Source: Dietzia alimentaria 72
GTDB taxonomy: Bacteria; Actinomycetota; Actinomycetes; Mycobacteriales; Mycobacteriaceae
Reading direction: 5' to 3'
Length of the DNA: 64,000 nucleotides
NCBI RefSeq assembly: GCF_000226215.1
Contig: NZ_AGFF01000023.1
Location: 1-64,000 of the forward strand
Shown here piece by piece: positions 25,337 to 35,307 of the stretch. The position numbers were made by a program, and so were the translations under genes. The notes beneath the pieces are model-generated. The model was not told the origin of the DNA, did no database searches, and was given only the letters and a program-made list of their open reading frames with translations. Each line of letters begins with the position of its first letter. The first letter of the stretch is position 1.

Positions 25337-26248
25337 GTGAACCGATTTTCCACGTTCGTCGCCGCGGCAGCCACCCTCGCATTGACCGGCGGCGTACTCA
25401 CGGCGTGCGGCAGTTCGGACGCGCAGTCCGGTGCCAGCGAGACTGAGGGGCCCGCGCGGGTCGTCCTGACGAGCCACGCGGCGGCCAACACGCTCGATGA
25501 ACTGGATCTCGAGGAGCGGGTCGTGGGCCTTCCCAAGACCGGCGTATTCCCGGCTGCCCTCGAGACCTACGCGGGTGAGCAGTACACGGACATCGGAGGC
25601 CTCAAGGAGCCGAAGATTGACGTCATCGCCGAACTCGGTCCCGACCTCATCCTTTTCGGGGGACGGACGCGGAAGCTGGAGCCTGAGTTCGCCAAGATCT
25701 CCGATCAGGTACTCGCCGGTGACCCCGACACCTCGAACACGGTCGCCTCCAACCGGGCCAAGGTCGAGGAACTCGCCGCGTTGTTCGGTGCGCAGGACAA
25801 GGCGAGCGAGCAGCTCGACGGGATCGACGAGAAGGTGGCAGCCACCCGCGCCAAGGCCGGCAGCGCCGGTACCGCCCTCGTGCTGATGACTTCGGGCGGC
25901 AAGGTCACGGGCTACAGCGCAGGGTCGCGCTTCGACCTCATCTTCAACGAGCTCGGGATGACCCCCGCCGGCGAGGTCGCCACCGAGGGCAGCCACGGTG
26001 CGCCGCTGAGCTGGGAGCAGATCGCCGAGCTCAACCCCGACCACGTCTTCGTGATCGACCGCGACGCCGCGATCGGCGCCGAGGGCGAAGCGGCCGCCGC
26101 GCTGCTGGACAATCCCCTCTTCAACCGGACCTCCGCCGCGACCCAGGACAACGTCCACCTGCTCGACGGGCAGAACTGGTACCTCATCGGCGGCGGACTC
26201 GGGGTCCTGGACTCGATGATCGACGAGGTCGACGCGGCCGTCTCCTGA
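25337..26248 (+). CDS. iron-siderophore ABC transporter substrate-binding lipoprotein
   Basis: A 303-residue lipoprotein: signal peptide with lipobox LTAC (Cys24), then a single class III periplasmic-binding fold of the CeuA/FatB/YclQ type (RVVLTSHAAANTLDELDLEE, DIGGLKEPKIDVIAELGPDL, WEQIAELNPDHVFVIDRD, LLDNPLFNRTSAATQDNVHL). It binds Fe(III)-siderophores outside the membrane. The start is the GTG at 25337, with GGAGAG upstream. It is the first gene of a four-gene importer behind an iron box. Binding proteins of this clade often take catecholate-type siderophores such as petrobactin, but the ligand here is not determined. Confidence 0.93.
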   Translation: MNRFSTFVAAAATLALTGGVLTACGSSDAQSGASETEGPARVVLTSHAAANTLDELDLEERVVGLPKTGVFPAALETYAGEQYTDIGGLKEPKIDVIAELGPDLILFGGRTRKLEPEFAKISDQVLAGDPDTSNTVASNRAKVEELAALFGAQDKASEQLDGIDEKVAATRAKAGSAGTALVLMTSGGKVTGYSAGSRFDLIFNELGMTPAGEVATEGSHGAPLSWEQIAELNPDHVFVIDRDAAIGAEGEAAAALLDNPLFNRTSAATQDNVHLLDGQNWYLIGGGLGVLDSMIDEVDAAVS

Positions 26249-26268
26249 CGGCCCGTCGGGACGAGGAC

Positions 26269-27288
26269 ATGACCACCACGGTGCAGAGCCGGCCACAGCG
26301 CAGCGCGCCATGGCCGGCTCTCGGCGTGGCCGCACTGGTGGTGGCGCTGATGGCGAGCGTGTTCGTGGGGGCCGCGGACATCACCATCACCGATGTTCTG
26401 ACCGGCGGCCTCACCGAGGCCCACCGCGTCTACCTGGTGGAGGCCCGCCTGCCGCGGACCGCGGCGGCAGCGCTCGCCGGGGCGTCCCTGGCGATCGCCG
26501 GTCTGCTCATGCAGTTGCTCACCCGGAACCGCTTTGTCGAACCGTCCACCGCGGGAACGGTCGAATCCGCCGGACTGGGCCTGGTGGTGGTGGCGATCCT
26601 CGCCCCGGGAGCGCCGATCGTCGTGAAAATGCTCGTCGCGATGGTGTTCGCCCTCGCCGGCACCGCGCTGTTCCTCGCCTGTATTCGGCGCGTGGCGGTC
26701 TCTGATTCTTTTGTGGTCCCCCTCATCGGGATCATGCTCGGCTCCGTGGTGGGGGCGGTGGCGGCGTTCCTCGCGTTGTCCCGTGACCTGCTCCAGATGC
26801 TCAACTCCTGGCTGCTCGCCGACTTCTCGGCGGTCCTGGCCGGCCGGTACGAGTTGCTCTGGTTGGTGGGCGTGCTCGGCATTGTGGCCTACGTCGCGGC
26901 GGACCGATTCACGGTCGCCGGGCTGGGTGAGAACGTGTCCACCGGACTCGGGCTGGACCACCGGTCGGTGGTCGCCCTGGGCATGTCGATCGTCGCCGCG
27001 GTCGCCGCCGTCGTGGTGGTCACCGTCGGCGCGCTCCCGCTGCTCGGCCTCGTGGTGCCCAACGTGGTCTCCCGGCTGGTCGGCGACGACGCGCGCCGGG
27101 GCCTGCCGTTGGTGGCGCTCCTCGGCGCGGTCACAGTCCTCGTCTGCGACATGATCGGCCGGTCTCTCCCGAGCCTGCTCGCCGGCGGATCCGCGGGCGC
27201 GGGGGAGATCCCCGTGGGGACGCTGGTCGGGGTCATCGGCGGGGCCGCCTTCCTGGCCATGATGCTGCGGGGGGTGCGCAATGGCTGA
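26269..27288 (+). CDS. iron-siderophore ABC transporter permease (FecCD family), first
   Basis: A 339-residue permease with about nine to ten helices and the FecCD signature: VYLVEARLPRTAAAALAGAS near residue 55-75, then AIAGLLMQLLTRNRFVEPST, and the coupling-loop segment VTVGALPLLGLVVPNVVSRL. It forms half of the membrane channel, paired with the next gene, which it overlaps by eight bases. Confidence 0.93.
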   Translation: MTTTVQSRPQRSAPWPALGVAALVVALMASVFVGAADITITDVLTGGLTEAHRVYLVEARLPRTAAAALAGASLAIAGLLMQLLTRNRFVEPSTAGTVESAGLGLVVVAILAPGAPIVVKMLVAMVFALAGTALFLACIRRVAVSDSFVVPLIGIMLGSVVGAVAAFLALSRDLLQMLNSWLLADFSAVLAGRYELLWLVGVLGIVAYVAADRFTVAGLGENVSTGLGLDHRSVVALGMSIVAAVAAVVVVTVGALPLLGLVVPNVVSRLVGDDARRGLPLVALLGAVTVLVCDMIGRSLPSLLAGGSAGAGEIPVGTLVGVIGGAAFLAMMLRGVRNG

Positions 27289-28330
27289 CGCCGCGGTTCT
27301 CGCTGCCCCGCCGGAGGGGCCCCCGCGCCGCCGGACCGGGTCGGACGCCGATCGCCGCCGCCGCTGGGCGGTGGCCCTGGTGTGCGTGACCGTCGCGGCC
27401 TGTGCGCTCGTCGCGCTCGTGGTGACCGGCCTACCGGAGACCGTCGGCTCCAGGGCGTGGACCTACTCGCTGGGCCGACTGTCCCGGCATGCGGCCGCGA
27501 TCGTCCTGGTGTCGGTCGCGGTGGGCGTGTCGACGGTCCTGTTCCAGACCGTCACCGGGAACCGGATCCTCACCCCGGCGCTCATGGGTTTCGACTCCCT
27601 GTACCTACTCATCCAGACGCTGCTCGTGTTCTTCATGGTGCCGCGGCCCGACGCGATCGCCGGCGGTCTGATCAGCGGCGGTCTCTCCGGTTTCCTCGCC
27701 CAGACCGCGCTCATGGTGGTGGCGTCGACCTCTCTCTACCTCTGGCTGCTCGGCGGACGTCGGACGGATATCCACCTGCTGTTGCTCGTGGGCGTGGTCT
27801 TCGGCGTGTTCTTCCGCTCGATCTCCTCGTTCTTCCAGCGGCTCCTCGACCCGGCCGCCTACCTGCAGGTCCAGGACGCCATGTTCGCCAGCTTCCGGGG
27901 CGTCCAGCTGGACGTGCTCGTGGCGTGCGGACTCATCGTCGTCGTCGGTCTGGGCGTGGTGGTGTTGCTCGGTCGCCGTCTCGACGTGATGCTCCTGGGG
28001 CGCGACCCGGCGATCGCGCTCGGGGTGAACCACCGCCGGGTGACGATCATCGTCCTGGTGGTGGTCTCGTTCCTCGTCTCCGCCTCGACTGCCCTGATCG
28101 GCCCGGTGATGTTCTTCGGGCTCATCGTCGCGAATGCGGCGTACGCACTGCTAGGCACCACCCTTCACCGCTTCACCTTGCCCGTCGCGTCGCTCCTGGG
28201 CGTTATCGCCTTGGCCGGTGGCGAGATGGTCCTGCGCGCGCTCGGGGTCGAATCCGCGCTGAGCATCGTCATCGAGTTCGTCGGTGGCCTGCTGTTCCTG
28301 TTCCTCCTCCTCACCAACCGAGCCCGTTGA
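27281..28330 (+). CDS. iron-siderophore ABC transporter permease (FecCD family), second
   Basis: A 349-residue FecCD permease. After a basic cytoplasmic N terminus (RRRTGSDADRRRRW) come about nine helices. The typical permease segments are VSTVLFQTVTGNRILTPALM near 85-105 and ALIGPVMFFGLIVANAAYAL near 265-285. It begins within the last codons of the upstream permease gene (8-bp overlap) and is followed by the ATPase gene after 14 bp. It resembles YclO of Bacillus-type petrobactin importers in arrangement. Confidence 0.93.
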   Translation: MADAAVLAAPPEGPPRRRTGSDADRRRRWAVALVCVTVAACALVALVVTGLPETVGSRAWTYSLGRLSRHAAAIVLVSVAVGVSTVLFQTVTGNRILTPALMGFDSLYLLIQTLLVFFMVPRPDAIAGGLISGGLSGFLAQTALMVVASTSLYLWLLGGRRTDIHLLLLVGVVFGVFFRSISSFFQRLLDPAAYLQVQDAMFASFRGVQLDVLVACGLIVVVGLGVVVLLGRRLDVMLLGRDPAIALGVNHRRVTIIVLVVVSFLVSASTALIGPVMFFGLIVANAAYALLGTTLHRFTLPVASLLGVIALAGGEMVLRALGVESALSIVIEFVGGLLFLFLLLTNRAR

Positions 28331-28344
28331 CGAAAGAGGCACGC

Positions 28345-29214
28345 ATGTCCCTTCTCCCGTTCCGCCGCCGTGGCGCGACGACCGGCGCGCCGGATTGGTC
28401 GGCCACGTGCGGTATCGAAGCGCAGACCGTCTGCTCGTCCTACGGCGACACCCGCGTCCTCCACGACGTCACCGCCTGCTTCACCCAGGGCGGGGTCACG
28501 TCGCTGATCGGCCCCAACGGCGCCGGAAAGTCGACGCTCCTCGGCGTGATGAGCCGCCTCCAGCAGGCCGAGTCGGGTCGGGTGCTGGTCGACGGGGTCG
28601 ACGTGTCCGTCAACGGCGGACGCGAGCTTGCTCGCCGGCTTGCTGTCCTCCGTCAGGAGAACGCGGTCTCCATCCGGTTGACGGTTCGCGAGCTCGTGGC
28701 GTTCGGCAGGTTCCCGCACAACGGTGGGCGGCCGACCCCCGAAGACGCCGAGCACATCGACTACGCCATGACGGCGATGGAGTTGGAGGACCTCGCCGAC
28801 CGGTATCTCGACGAGCTCTCCGGTGGCCAGCGCCAGCGCGCGCACATCGCGATGGTCCTAGCGCAGGACACGGACTACGTCCTGCTCGATGAGCCGCTCA
28901 ACAACCTCGACCTGCGGCACGCCACGTCGATCATGCGGCTGCTGCGGCGGACGGCCGCGGAGCGGTGCAAGACCATCGTGCTGGTGATCCACGACATCAA
29001 CATCGCCGCGGCCTACTCTGATCGCATCATCGCCATGAAAGACGGTCAGATCGTGGCTGATGGGTCGCCCGCCGAGATCATGCGAACCGAGATCCTGAGT
29101 CGGATATACGACATGGAGATGCAGGTCGCCGAGGTCGCCGGACGGTATGTGGCGTTGTACTTCGACGGCGACGACGAGACGGCCGACTGCGGCACAGAGG
29201 TGTTCTCCGCCTGA
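28345..29214 (+). CDS. iron-siderophore ABC transporter ATP-binding protein
   Basis: A 289-residue ATPase with Walker A GPNGAGKST, Q-loop RQENAVSI, signature LSGGQRQRAHIAMVLAQ and Walker B YVLLDEPLNNLDLRH, in the FepC/YclP iron-chelate subfamily. The start is the ATG at 28345; the longer frame opening at 27382 reads through the permease gene and is not used. An N-terminal extension of about 30 residues (FRRRGATTGAPDWSATCG) precedes the domain. It powers the importer encoded by the three upstream genes. Confidence 0.94.
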   Translation: MSLLPFRRRGATTGAPDWSATCGIEAQTVCSSYGDTRVLHDVTACFTQGGVTSLIGPNGAGKSTLLGVMSRLQQAESGRVLVDGVDVSVNGGRELARRLAVLRQENAVSIRLTVRELVAFGRFPHNGGRPTPEDAEHIDYAMTAMELEDLADRYLDELSGGQRQRAHIAMVLAQDTDYVLLDEPLNNLDLRHATSIMRLLRRTAAERCKTIVLVIHDINIAAAYSDRIIAMKDGQIVADGSPAEIMRTEILSRIYDMEMQVAEVAGRYVALYFDGDDETADCGTEVFSA

Positions 29215-29218
29215 GCAT

Positions 29219-29251
29219 CCCTGTCGTCGGTGTGCTCGGGTCGCGACAGGG
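29219..29251 (+). terminator. possible weak terminator after the iron importer operon
   Basis: An 8-bp inverted repeat (29219-29226 with 29244-29251) with a 17-nt loop follows the ATPase stop codon by four bases. There is no T-tract, so termination is uncertain. Confidence 0.35.
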
Positions 29252-29347
29252 TGACTCCAGAGGTGGTGTCGAAGGGCCGCCGTGGGCGGGTTCCGGCGCT
29301 AGGCTCGCCCACGCGTCCACACCCGACACCAGGAGTGCTTGCCCTCT

Positions 29348-30640
29348 ATGAAGGCCATCGATTACAAGGAACTTCCCGCGGAGGCGGTGCTGGATCATGT
29401 CCGATCCGGGATGCACATCATCTCGCCCATCCAGAACGGTGCGCCCCCGGCGCTACTCGGTGCTCTGGACGCGGGGGCCGAGGGTATGGATGACGTCACC
29501 ATCCACCACATGGACCCCTGGGTGTCGCTGCCGTTCATGGAGGGGGCATACCCGGGCCGGCTCCGTCATGTTGACTACTTCCTCGGGCCCGGGTCGCGCA
29601 AGAACTTCCACGAGGGTCACTGCGAGTTGATACCGGTCGACTTCGCGCAGATTCCCGCGACCCTGCGTGAGTTCACACCACCCGGGCTGGCGATCGCGGG
29701 CGTGTCCGAGATAGATGAGCACGGATTCTTCTCGATGGGCACGAACGCTGACTACGTGGCGTCCTTCATCGGCCAGGTGCCGTTCTTCGTCGAAGTGAAC
29801 GCTCACATGCCCCGCACCTTCGGTCGCAACCACATCCACATCTCCCAGGTTGCCGGGGTGACGCGCAACGACGAGCCGATGATCACCGTCGAGGCACCCG
29901 CGCCCGGGAGCGTGGACGACGCGATCGCCGGGCTCATCGCCGAGCGCGTCCCAAACGGAGCGTGTCTGCAGCTGGGAGTAGGCAAACTACCTAATGCCTT
30001 CCTGTCGCGGTTGACCGACCACCGCAACCTCGGGATCCATACTGAGGCGATGTCCGACGGGGTGATGGAACTGGTCAAGGCCGGCGTCATCGACGGCTCC
30101 CGTAAAACGGGCCGGCCCTACAAACACGTCACCACGTTCGCGGTCGGGTCCCAGCGGCTTATGGACTGGCTGCACAACAACCCGTCCATCGCGATGCTTC
30201 CGGTCGACATCGTCAACGACCCCCGCGTCATCGGGCAAGAGCACAACCTCTACTCGATCAACGCCACCAGCGAGGTGGATCTCTACGGGCAAGCAGCGTC
30301 CGAAACCATCGCCGGCAGGTACTGGTCAGGCGCCGGGGGCCAGGCGGACTTCGCGCGCGGTTGTTCCTTTTCGCCCGGGGGCCACGGGTTCATAGTCACG
30401 CCTTCGCAGACGTCGAAGGGGGTCAGTCGGATCACGCTCTCTCTCACGCCGGGCAGTCCGGTGACGACCCACAAGAACATCATCGAGAACGTTGTGACCG
30501 AATTCGGAATCGCGGAGCTGAGGGGCAAGTCAGTGGCCGGTCGGGCGGCTGCCTTGATTTCGATCGCGCACCCCGACCACAGGGAGCGGCTCAGCCGGGA
30601 GGCCCGTGAGGCGGGTCTGCTCCCGCGAGTGCTGCTCTAG
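29348..30640 (+). CDS. acetyl-CoA hydrolase/CoA-transferase family protein
   Basis: A 430-residue class I CoA-transferase-like enzyme with both acetyl-CoA hydrolase/transferase domains. Visible blocks are AGVSEIDEHGFFSMGTNADY, LQLGVGKLPNAFLSRLTDHR, the active-site segment INATSEVDLYGQAASE (its Glu forms the CoA thioester) and GGHGFIVTPSQTSKGVSR. The start is the ATG at 29348; AGGAG at 29331-29335 favours it over TTG at 29339. Likely roles are 4-hydroxybutyrate or acetate CoA transfer, or acyl-CoA hydrolysis; the donor cannot be told from sequence. Confidence 0.9.
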   Translation: MKAIDYKELPAEAVLDHVRSGMHIISPIQNGAPPALLGALDAGAEGMDDVTIHHMDPWVSLPFMEGAYPGRLRHVDYFLGPGSRKNFHEGHCELIPVDFAQIPATLREFTPPGLAIAGVSEIDEHGFFSMGTNADYVASFIGQVPFFVEVNAHMPRTFGRNHIHISQVAGVTRNDEPMITVEAPAPGSVDDAIAGLIAERVPNGACLQLGVGKLPNAFLSRLTDHRNLGIHTEAMSDGVMELVKAGVIDGSRKTGRPYKHVTTFAVGSQRLMDWLHNNPSIAMLPVDIVNDPRVIGQEHNLYSINATSEVDLYGQAASETIAGRYWSGAGGQADFARGCSFSPGGHGFIVTPSQTSKGVSRITLSLTPGSPVTTHKNIIENVVTEFGIAELRGKSVAGRAAALISIAHPDHRERLSREAREAGLLPRVLL

Positions 30641-30748
30641 GCGGGTGCGGGAGCTGGATGAGCGCACGGGGTGAGGGGGACCGGTGGCACCCAGTGGGGG
30701 GTGGGGTTACGTTCCAGGGACACTCGACCGCGGAAGAAGGAGGCAGCT

Positions 30749-31462
30749 GTGGACCCCATGGTTTGGATCGTGATCGGGGTGATCGCGCTGATAGTGATCA
30801 TCGCGCTCGTCGCCCTGGCAGTCAGGAACAGTAACCGCAAGAAGCTCACCGAGGCCGGAGAACTGCGGCGGAGCGCACGTGAACGCGAGCAGCAACTCGA
30901 GCGACAAGACGCCGTGGCCCGTGAGCACGAGCACCGAGCGGGTGCGGCGGAGCAGGAGGCGCGTGCCAAGGCGGCGGAAGCCGACAAGCTCCGCGCAGAC
31001 GCCCAGCACCATCGGGGAACGGTCGACGAGCAGCAGCGCGACGTCCAGCGCATGGAACAGACCGCCGACAAGCTCGACCCCCGGCGTCGGGCGGATGATC
31101 TTGACCAGGGCGCCGGCCGCGACCGCCAGCACACGCATGCGGACGAAAAGGATCACGATCATGTGGGGGATCACGACCACCGCGCCCGCGATCACGATGC
31201 ACGGCTGACCGACGAGGGGCGCGGTCGGGCTGCCGATCGTGATCTGCTCGACCCCGGTCACGGTGACACCGCTGGCCCCGATCACCTCGGTGGTCGCCAC
31301 GCCAGGTCTAACGATCCCGCGGACGCAGGGCCACTCGAATCCACGGATCACACGCCCGGGAGGCGCGGGGACTCCGTCAACCCGACCACGAACCGGGACG
31401 ACGACCCCGGGATCGTCGATAAGATGCTGGGCCGGACACACAGGGACGAACCCCGGCACTGA
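30749..31462 (+). CDS. membrane-anchored coiled-coil protein with His/Asp-rich tail
   Basis: A 237-residue protein starting at GTG (30749) behind AAGGAGG. Residues about 4-25 are one hydrophobic helix (VWIVIGVIALIVIIALVALA). Residues about 30-110 are charged and helical, probably a coiled coil (RERE-QQLER, EQEARAKAAEADKLRADAQ). Residues about 125-155 are dominated by His and Asp (HTHADEKDHDHVGDHDHRAR), which could bind metal ions. The remainder is hydrophilic and disordered, ending GIVDKMLGRTHRDEPRH. Similar short-TM coiled-coil proteins exist in actinobacteria without a known role. Function is unknown. Confidence 0.75.
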   Translation: MDPMVWIVIGVIALIVIIALVALAVRNSNRKKLTEAGELRRSAREREQQLERQDAVAREHEHRAGAAEQEARAKAAEADKLRADAQHHRGTVDEQQRDVQRMEQTADKLDPRRRADDLDQGAGRDRQHTHADEKDHDHVGDHDHRARDHDARLTDEGRGRAADRDLLDPGHGDTAGPDHLGGRHARSNDPADAGPLESTDHTPGRRGDSVNPTTNRDDDPGIVDKMLGRTHRDEPRH

Positions 31463-31500
31463 TTATCGGGAGCGAGGTCGGCGCCTGCTGCCCAAAACGC

Positions 31501-31534
31501 CGCGCTCGCCGGGGAGAGAAATCTGCCCGGCGAG
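31501..31534. terminator. bidirectional terminator-like hairpin
   Basis: A perfect 11-bp GC-rich stem (31501-31511 with 31524-31534) with a 12-nt loop lies between the convergent coiled-coil gene and sirtuin gene. It has no long T-tract, but the position supports a terminator for both. Confidence 0.7.
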
Positions 31535-31577
31535 CGGTGCCGACACCAGCCGAACGAGGTGGCGTGATGGGCGGAAG

Positions 31578-32348
31578 TCAGGGTGCCAGAATGTGTGGGA
31601 GTGCCTGCCCAGCCGTCGCCCGTACGTGAACCGATACCTCGGATCCGAGTGCTGACGATCCCGGGTTCACCTCCACAACCGGTATCCTCTCCGCGGCGGC
31701 CAGTGGGGGCAGCGATGCGGCGGGATGGACCAGGCCGGAGGTTCCTACGACGAGAACCGCAGTCGCCGATGTGACCGCGGAGACCGCGGCTTCCCACGAT
31801 TCGGAGGGCAGGTTCTCGCCGAACCATACGACGCCGGGTCGCGCCCGACCCCCGCAACGGTCGCAGATCGGTGGGGGCAGTCGATCGACGGGCGCTGCGG
31901 GCGGGGGACCCACCTCTATCGGCGCACTGCAGGTGTCGCACCGGTGGGCAGAGAGGCTCCCGTGCACGTGATGCACGGTCTGAGACCCCGCGCGCTCGTG
32001 GAGGTCGTCGACATTCTGTGTCACCACCACGACATCACGGCCGCTGGCCGCCCGAGCGATCGCCAGATGACCGGCGTTCGGTTCGGCCTCGGAGACGAGG
32101 TGCTCGCGCCAGCGATACCAGGACCAGACGGTGTCCTTGTCGTGAGCCCAGGCCTCCGGTGTGGCGAGAGCTGTGGGGTCGTACCTCTCCCATAGTCCGG
32201 TCTGAGCATCACGAAAGGTGGGGACGCCACTCTCCGCACTCATGCCCGCCCCGGTCAGAACGACGAGAGGCCCGCCACCCGTGAGAGCGTGGCGGGCCTT
32301 ACTCATGTCGAGGTGGAACCGGTCGGGCCCCGTGACGTCAGCGGTCAC
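31578..32348 (-). CDS. cobB: NAD-dependent protein deacylase (sirtuin)
   Basis: A 256-residue sirtuin. It has the NAD-binding GAGMSAESGVPTFRD at about 33-47, the catalytic TQNVDDLHERAG and HHVHGSL (active His), and a four-Cys zinc site (CDTC and CDRC). The YxxR motif in WYRWRE is that of class III sirtuins, which prefer succinyl- or malonyl-lysine. It starts with GTG, overlapping the stop codon of the upstream secreted-protein gene by four bases (GTGA). It matches the position of Rv1151c relative to typA in M. tuberculosis. The substrate range is inferred from the motif. Confidence 0.95.
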   Translation of the reverse strand: MTADVTGPDRFHLDMSKARHALTGGGPLVVLTGAGMSAESGVPTFRDAQTGLWERYDPTALATPEAWAHDKDTVWSWYRWREHLVSEAEPNAGHLAIARAASGRDVVVVTQNVDDLHERAGSQTVHHVHGSLSAHRCDTCSAPIEVGPPPAAPVDRLPPPICDRCGGRARPGVVWFGENLPSESWEAAVSAVTSATAVLVVGTSGLVHPAASLPPLAAAERIPVVEVNPGSSALGSEVSVHVRATAGQALPHILAP

Positions 32349-33037
32349 TGGACGAATGCGGTCCCGACGGTCGGGAAGGCGACGCAGTTGGAGGTGCCGC
32401 CGTCTTCGAGATTGGTCGTGACCCCGCCCTGGAGCAGCATCAGGACCTGGCCGGGCCCTGTATCCGCCACGCCGTTGACCGTGGCCGGGCCACCCTCGTT
32501 GATGCCGTTGTACGTCAGGACGGTGGTGCCACGGCGACCGTTATTGATGTTGAGCCAGTCAACAGTCATGGGCTGGGCCTGCTGAGCGGCCACGCCCTCG
32601 GTGCCCAGTGCGGTGAAGATGAAACCGAGCTTGCCGGGGTCGATACCGGGAAGGGGTAGATCGGCCGGCCCGGGAATGGCGGTCGCAGCCCCGACTGCGG
32701 TCTCTTCGCCTCCGATGCACTGCTGCATGATCGTGGGGTACGCGAATTGCGCGATTACCGGGCCGTTCTCGGGCAGCGGGGTGCCCGGCTCCCCAGTTCC
32801 GCGGAAGAACCCGACCGCGCGAGCGATGGTTCCCCGGGTGCTCTCCGGGATCCACTGCTGCTCAGCAAGATTCTCGATGGCCTGGAGGACGGGCTCGGTG
32901 GGGCGCCCCAGCTCGTCGAGCGATTGAGCACCGGCGGTGGCGGGCGTGGCGAGTCCTACAGCCAGGGCGGCTACTGCGCCGAGGCCGAGGGTCCGGAACG
33001 AGGTCCTGAGCGAGTGGCGGATCACAGGCGAGTCCAT
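32345..33037 (-). CDS. secreted protein of unknown function, coupled to the sirtuin gene
   Basis: A 230-residue exported protein starting at the ATG at 33037: basic n-region, hydrophobic core (GAVAALAVGLATPATAGAQS) and a signal peptidase I site at about residue 36-38 (AGA). The mature part has two Cys (MQQCIGGEE and TSNCVAFPT), likely forming a disulphide, and segments such as PVIAQFAYPTIMQQC, LGFIFTALGTEG and VDWLNINNGRRGTTVLTYNG. Beta-rich secreted proteins like this occur in mycolate bacteria; a relationship to Rv1157c is possible by position but not verified. Its stop overlaps the sirtuin start by four bases. Confidence 0.8.
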   Translation of the reverse strand: MDSPVIRHSLRTSFRTLGLGAVAALAVGLATPATAGAQSLDELGRPTEPVLQAIENLAEQQWIPESTRGTIARAVGFFRGTGEPGTPLPENGPVIAQFAYPTIMQQCIGGEETAVGAATAIPGPADLPLPGIDPGKLGFIFTALGTEGVAAQQAQPMTVDWLNINNGRRGTTVLTYNGINEGGPATVNGVADTGPGQVLMLLQGGVTTNLEDGGTSNCVAFPTVGTAFVQ

Positions 33038-33374
33038 TCTTCGGATGAGCGGGCGGACGGATCGGAATCGACCAGTCGACCAGTCGATATTCTCACAGTG
33101 CCTATACACGAGGGCACCGGGAGTCGGATAAGGACGCGATATGGGGCTGATGTTACAGAAGATATAGGTGATGTAAATAACAACAAGTGTTTCCAGAGTG
33201 GCGTGGGCGGTCTTGGATAGGGATTGCGCGTGCGATAACAGGTAAAGTGGACCGGCACGCGCGCTCGACCGGACGCGCTTGTGGATCAGGCGGAGTATCC
33301 GCAGATTCCCATCACGCGCCCGGCGGCTTTGATCCGCCTCCGGCGCAGAACGCCCCTGAGGGAGAACCCAACGT
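33038..33374. other. 337-bp intergenic region upstream of two divergent genes
   Basis: It separates the minus-strand secreted-protein gene from typA. The middle (about 33140-33195) is distinctly AT-rich for this genome and holds a convincing minus-strand promoter. The typA side is GC-rich and contains a 7-bp inverted repeat (aggcgga with tccgcct) in the leader and GAGGGAG just before the typA ATG. I see no reliable typA promoter and no small gene. Confidence 0.6.
33150..33177 (-). promoter_or_regulatory. housekeeping-type promoter of the secreted-protein/sirtuin pair
   Basis: On the minus strand TTTACA (33177-33172) and TAACAT (33155-33150) are separated by 16 bp, both close to sigma-70-type consensus and inside the AT-rich patch. 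Transcription would start near 33143, leaving a leader of about 105 nt. Confidence 0.5.
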
Positions 33375-35297
<1,923 letters not shown>

Positions 35298-35307
35298 CGA
35301 GGCCTGG

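Noticed and set aside
27382-28344. Long N-terminal extension of the iron ATPase gene
   Set aside because: It is the second permease gene read in another frame; the ATPase begins at the ATG at 28345.
33280-33345. Possible riboswitch or attenuator before typA
   Set aside because: Only a 7-bp inverted repeat is present, without a recognisable aptamer or terminator.
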